DNA of 64,000 bases from Gordonia sputi NBRC 100414. Lineage in GTDB: Bacteria; Actinomycetota; Actinomycetes; Mycobacteriales; Mycobacteriaceae. The position numbers and the translations under genes were made by a program. The notes under the pieces are model-generated. The model saw only the letters and a program-made list of their open reading frames with translations. It was not told the DNA's origin and ran no database searches. Of this stretch, positions 62,186-64,000 are shown one piece after another. Position 1 is the first letter of the stretch. The number at the start of each line of letters is the position of its first letter. The stretch lies in assembly GCF_000248055.1 (NCBI RefSeq), contig NZ_BAFC01000065.1, positions 45,907 to 109,906 on the forward strand, in the 5' to 3' direction.

Positions 62186-62630
62186 GCGTCACATTTTCGA
62201 CGGTCCGACCGATGAACTATGCAGGTCAAACGCTATGGGGATGTCTGAGGCCGCGAGAGATTTGTCCTGTTATGTATCGGATAGGTAACGTCGAAGCCTG
62301 ATAAAGCGATGAGAGATAAGACCGAGCGGTATTGGTCGATCGGCACCACGCCGACGCCGTAAGGCGGCGGGTGTGGCGACGGTCACACTGATTGTCAGTG
62401 TGTTGGACGATGCAATAGGCTCCCGAATCGTTGTGCATTGCACGTGAAGCTGTGGTGCATCGCACTCGGGGGTGTGTCTCGCACAGTTCGTGTGGAGGCC
62501 GCAAGCGACGAGCAAGAGCGTCGTCCAGGGGTGGCCAAGCCGGTCGGGTTGATATCGCGCACGTAACGATCTGGTGCCTGGTGTGTCCTGTGGGGCGCAT
62601 GGGGACTGGTAACAGAGGAGAGTTTGGTCG
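62186..62630. other. 445-base leader/intergenic region before the mycolyltransferase gene
   Basis: No gene. It holds a hairpin (CACACTGA 62384-62391, TTG loop, TCAGTGTG 62395-62402) that may terminate aftB, a GC hairpin-like GCCGTAAGGCGGC near 62357, and the paired GTGCATYGCAC sites listed separately. The promoter of the mycolyltransferase gene must lie here. Confidence 0.6.
62433..62465 (+). promoter_or_regulatory. Two GTGCATYGCAC direct repeats, 22 bases apart
   Basis: GTGCATTGCAC (62433-62443), itself palindromic around its central base, and GTGCATCGCAC (62455-62465). Starts are 22 bases apart, i.e. two helical turns, so two dimers could bind one DNA face upstream of the mycolyltransferase gene. 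The regulator is unknown. Confidence 0.5.
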
Positions 62631-63674
62631 ATGGGAGTAGCGGTGAGGTCGGGAGCGATGACACCCGGTAAGCGCGGTGGGTTCCGGTTGCGCAGCCGAT
62701 TGGTTGCGGTGACGGTCGCGCTGATGACGATCGCGGGTCTCGCGTCGGTCATCACGGGCGCAGGTACCGCAGATGCACGTATCAACGGGACCCCCGCGGG
62801 CAAGAGCGAGTGGTGGATCGACGCCTGCGGCATGCCGACCAACGGGGCGTTCGGCAACAAGTCGATGAATCCCGGCAAGGTCAAGGTGCGCTCCTGGTTC
62901 AAGCCGGGCAATACCCGCACCGTGATCCTTCTCGACGGCATGCGCGCCCAGTACGACTTCTCGGGCTGGGAGATCAACACCAACGTCCAGGAACTGGTCA
63001 ACCGCGGCGTCAACGTCGTCGAGCCGATCGGCGGGCCTGCCAGCTTCTACACCAACTGGAACGCACCCAGTAACTTCAACGGCCAGCAGCGTCGTTACAT
63101 GTGGGAGTGCGTGATCCAGAACCGCCTCGCGCCGGCTCTGCGTCAGAAGGGCTTCAAGGGTAAGGGCGGCAAGTACGCCATCATGGGCATCTCGTCCGGT
63201 GGTAACGCGGCGCTCGTCCTCGCGGCCAAGCGTCCCGATCTCTACTACGCGGCAGGCTCGCTCTCGGGCTACGACTTCCTGAGCGCTCCGGGCATGCACA
63301 CCATGCTTCGACTGGCCATGCTCGACGTCGACCCCAAGCCGTGGAACGTCGACGCCATGTGGGGCGCGCCGTGGGATCAGCGTTGGTACGACAACGACCC
63401 GTTCATGCTGATCAACCGGATGCACCACCTCAAGGTGTTCACCGGATCGGGCAACGGACTCTTCGGCCGCTACAACGCGCTGCCGAACGTCTTCGACGAC
63501 CTGTTCAAGGGTTCGACGCTCGAGCTGCTGGCACTCGCACAGCGCAAGGCATTCGAGGTCGCCGCGTTCACGCAGGGCATCAACCTCATGACCTACGACG
63601 CCAACGGCACCCACGCGTGGGGCTACTGGCAGGACATGGTGTGGAACGCCTACCAGCGAGGCTTCTTCCGCTGA
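62631..63674 (+). CDS. Antigen 85-like mycolyltransferase
   Basis: 347-residue secreted alpha/beta hydrolase. Signal peptide LVAVTVALMTIAGLASVITG, then FPGG-region variant, nucleophile GISSGG, TMWGAPW-like segment and C-terminal HAWGYW with the catalytic His. It transfers mycolate from trehalose monomycolate to arabinogalactan or another trehalose monomycolate. GAGGAGAG upstream of ATG 62631. Downstream of aftB as fbpA is in M. tuberculosis. Confidence 0.93.
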   Translation: MGVAVRSGAMTPGKRGGFRLRSRLVAVTVALMTIAGLASVITGAGTADARINGTPAGKSEWWIDACGMPTNGAFGNKSMNPGKVKVRSWFKPGNTRTVILLDGMRAQYDFSGWEINTNVQELVNRGVNVVEPIGGPASFYTNWNAPSNFNGQQRRYMWECVIQNRLAPALRQKGFKGKGGKYAIMGISSGGNAALVLAAKRPDLYYAAGSLSGYDFLSAPGMHTMLRLAMLDVDPKPWNVDAMWGAPWDQRWYDNDPFMLINRMHHLKVFTGSGNGLFGRYNALPNVFDDLFKGSTLELLALAQRKAFEVAAFTQGINLMTYDANGTHAWGYWQDMVWNAYQRGFFR

Positions 63675-63726
63675 TCTGAGCAGTAGCGTTTACTCACAAG
63701 CGACCCCGACCGGGACGGCGGGTTCA

Positions 63727-63771
63727 CATGATCGTCGCAACACTCTCAGGTGAGAGGTTGCGGCGATCATG
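63727..63771 (+). other. Long hairpin covering a transposase start codon
   Basis: CATGATCGTCGCAACACTCTC (21 bases; 63727-63747) pairs with 63752-63771 with one G-T-type mismatch and one bulge around a 4-base loop. The right arm ends in the ATG of the downstream frame. Many insertion sequences sequester transposase translation in this way when transcription enters from outside. Confidence 0.6.
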
Positions 63772-64000
63772 TCGTTTCAGGAGGACTGTGTTCGGTTCGG
63801 TGACCAGTTGGCGAGGCTGGTGGATGCCGGGGTGCCGGTGAAGGAAGCCGCTGTTGCGGTGGGCGTGCCGCGGCATCGGTGCTACGCGATTCTCCGGGCG
63901 ATCGGTCGGCCGGTGGGGCGGCCTCGTGGGCCGGGTAAGCCGGCTGATCCTGGACGGATCGTGGCGGTGTTCGATCGGACCGGGTCGATCAACAGGGCGG
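63769..64000 (+). mobile_element. 5' part of a probable IS transposase (cut by window end)
   Basis: Open frame from ATG 63769 to the window end without a stop (77 codons). It encodes a helix-turn-helix region (LARLVDAGVPVKEAAVAVGV, PRHRCYAILRAIG) followed by a basic GRPRGPGKPADPGR and VFDRTGSINRA, as in the N-terminus of IS30-like transposases. Codon use (many GTG, GCG, CGG) differs from neighbours. Family and completeness cannot be decided here. Confidence 0.55.

Overview
The window reads as chromosomal DNA of a high-GC, mycolic-acid-containing actinobacterium of the order Mycobacteriales; Gordonia or a close relative is my inference, not something the sequence proves. The evidence is a complete arabinogalactan block at the right end (glf, glfT2, PAP2 phosphatase, ubiA/DPPR synthase, aftB, antigen-85-like mycolyltransferase), frequent GTG/TTG starts, many 1-11 bp stop/start overlaps, and a gene order that largely follows, inverted, the M. 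tuberculosis run Rv3843c to Rv3804c as I remember it (DUF4328 membrane protein, glpQ1, DUF2470 protein, pheA, phosphoglycerate mutase-like, metallopeptidase, septum-formation protein, serS, Rieske protein, two PlsC acyltransferases, HAD hydrolase, galactan/arabinan genes).

Layout. 1-4.7 kb: rhodanese, membrane protein, glpQ1, DUF5926 protein, lipoprotein. 4.9-15.7 kb: an accessory island that is the most interesting part: two dynamin-like GTPases (IniA/IniC type, the second with an apparent 1-nt frameshift), a membrane-anchored Hsp70-like ATPase lacking a substrate-binding domain, a calcium-motif repeat protein, an FHA-FHA-ABC transporter, a dispanin-like membrane protein, an Asp/His-rich protein and an ECF sigma factor. 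15.7-20.2 kb (minus strand): an orphan EspI/MinD-like ATPase, an LCP glycopolymer ligase and a CPBP protease. 20.2-24.1 kb: an IdeR-box-preceded DUF2470 protein, pheA and a histidine phosphatase, bracketed by two arrays of an unusual intergenic repeat in opposite orientations. 24.1-29.5 kb: metallopeptidase, septum protein, ankyrin protein, serS and two paralogous DMT permeases, followed by another repeat block. 29.9-37.6 kb: a glycerol regulon with glpD, a SorC-type regulator, glpK, glpF, an IclR/GylR-type regulator and a second glycerol kinase, with palindromic candidate operators in both divergent promoters. 37.9-44.7 kb: a ClpC-like unfoldase, a possible release-factor-fold protein, two convergent secreted lipases (one frameshifted) and a TetR regulator. 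44.7-54.7 kb: MBL-Rieske fusion, two acyltransferases, HAD phosphatase, an AhpD/acyl-CoA-dehydrogenase pair, a SpoIID-like wall protein, a GAF-ANTAR antiterminator and a PIG-L deacetylase. 55-63.7 kb: the arabinogalactan/mycolate operon. The last 230 bp hold the 5' part of a probable insertion-sequence transposase.

How the genes work together. Glf and GlfT2 make the galactan; the PAP2 protein and UbiA belong to the decaprenyl-phosphoryl-ribose/arabinose donor route; AftB caps the arabinan and the Ag85-like enzyme adds mycolates. The glycerol genes take up, phosphorylate and oxidise glycerol, and glpQ1 at the other end feeds glycerol-3-phosphate from phospholipid head groups. The dynamin-Hsp70-FHA/ABC-dispanin island looks like an envelope-stress or membrane-remodelling module; that function is inferred from domain content only. 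Short tandem duplications (14-21 bp) are unusually common, and two of them sit on stop/start junctions of overlapping genes.
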